Assembly (NCBI GenBank): GCA_028701945.1
Contig: JAQVPT010000186.1
Location: 1 to 7,321, forward strand
Origin: Bacteroidales bacterium
Lineage (GTDB): Bacteria > Bacteroidota > Bacteroidia > Bacteroidales > ML635J-15
Direction of reading: 5' to 3'
DNA length: 7,321 bases
Below the pieces are notes generated by a model that was not told where the DNA came from, searched no databases, and saw only the letters and a program-made list of their open reading frames with translations. Numbering within the stretch: the first letter of the stretch is position 1; every line of letters begins with the position of its first letter. The position numbers and the translations under genes were made by a program. Below are positions 7,001 through 7,321 of this stretch, one piece after another.

Positions 7001-7321
7001 AAGACTTAAATAAAATAATAAAAGATAAACTCGAAAATTATCAGGAAACTCCTCCCCAAGGAATCCTTGATAATATAAGAAACAAATACCCCAAAAGGTC
7101 TTTTGTTGAAAACCTCAATTACAATAAATATTATATCGTTGCAGGAATCGGTGCAATTATTATTGCGGGATTTTTCATCTTTAACAACCCACCAACAACT
7201 AATAATAATACGCAAATATCTAAAGACGAAAAAAGCATAATCCAAAACAATCACAAGTCTGCTAATGAGCCATCAAATCCTAAAACCGATAACGAAATAA
7301 GAACCAATAATACTCCTAAAA
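6997..7321 (+). CDS. N-terminal part of a single-pass membrane protein, probable sigma-factor partner or anti-sigma-like (3' end outside window)
   Basis: ATG at 6997 overlaps the sigma stop (ATGA) and the frame stays open to the right edge, giving 108 residues. Residues 1-45 are charged and presumably cytoplasmic: MKDLNKIIKDKLENYQ, then ETPPQGILDNIRNKYPK. This resembles the short N-terminal motif (K-L-x-N-[FY]-x-x-x-PP-x-x-[IVW]-x-x-I) often found in Bacteroidota membrane proteins encoded directly after ECF sigma genes. A transmembrane segment follows at about 46-62 (YIVAGIGAIIIAGFFIF). From 63 on the chain is Asn-, Pro-, Thr- and Lys-rich and of low complexity, as expected for a periplasmic linker; the domain beyond is not visible. 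There is no recognisable zinc-binding (ZAS) anti-sigma motif (H-x3-C-x2-C) in the visible part. A role in holding or signalling to the sigma factor is inferred from the overlap, topology and motif. Confidence 0.75.
   Translation, partial: MKDLNKIIKDKLENYQETPPQGILDNIRNKYPKRSFVENLNYNKYYIVAGIGAIIIAGFFIFNNPPTTNNNTQISKDEKSIIQNNHKSANEPSNPKTDNEIRTNNTPK

Noticed and set aside
7006..7254. An 82-codon minus-strand open frame at the right edge
   Set aside because: It is antisense to the membrane-protein gene, whose overlap with the sigma gene and clear membrane segment support the + strand frame.

Overview
The window looks like a piece of chromosome from a Bacteroidota bacterium (old Bacteroidetes). 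The DNA is AT-rich. Two proteins end in the gliding-motility-type (type B) C-terminal sorting domain of the type IX secretion system (T9SS), which is confined to this phylum. The ECF sigma factor has the typical Bacteroidota sequence style, and start codons are preceded by A-rich DNA rather than Shine-Dalgarno sites. Genus cannot be told from what is visible.

Layout, all genes on the + strand. (1) 1-389: the last 128 codons of a T9SS cargo protein whose start lies outside the window, closed by a strong intrinsic terminator at 411-436. (2) 565-6360: a 1931-residue secreted, multidomain, cysteine-rich surface protein. It has a signal peptide, a lamin-tail-like domain, a SprB-like unit, three similar Ig-like repeats, a diverged middle part, eight tandem 'CG...W...C..D...I.F' beta-sandwich repeats, a PKD domain and a type B sorting domain. 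Its last 128 residues are about 83% identical to gene 1, so the two genes are tandem paralogues, at least at their 3' ends. A second intrinsic terminator follows at 6381-6414. (3) 6467-7000: an ECF-type sigma-70 family factor. (4) 6997-7321: the beginning of a single-pass membrane protein that overlaps the sigma gene by 4 bases (ATGA) and is probably its membrane-bound partner or anti-sigma-like regulator. It runs off the right edge.

The likely joint story is an export-and-display locus. Two related adhesin-like giants are exported by Sec, cross the outer membrane through the T9SS and are attached or released by the type B route. A separate sigma/membrane-regulator operon lies directly downstream. 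Whether the sigma factor controls the adhesins is only inference, because terminators separate the units. I saw no RNA genes, CRISPR arrays, insertion sequences or phage genes. Everything fits known family types; the most unusual points are the repeat architecture and the uneven divergence of the duplicated 3' ends.
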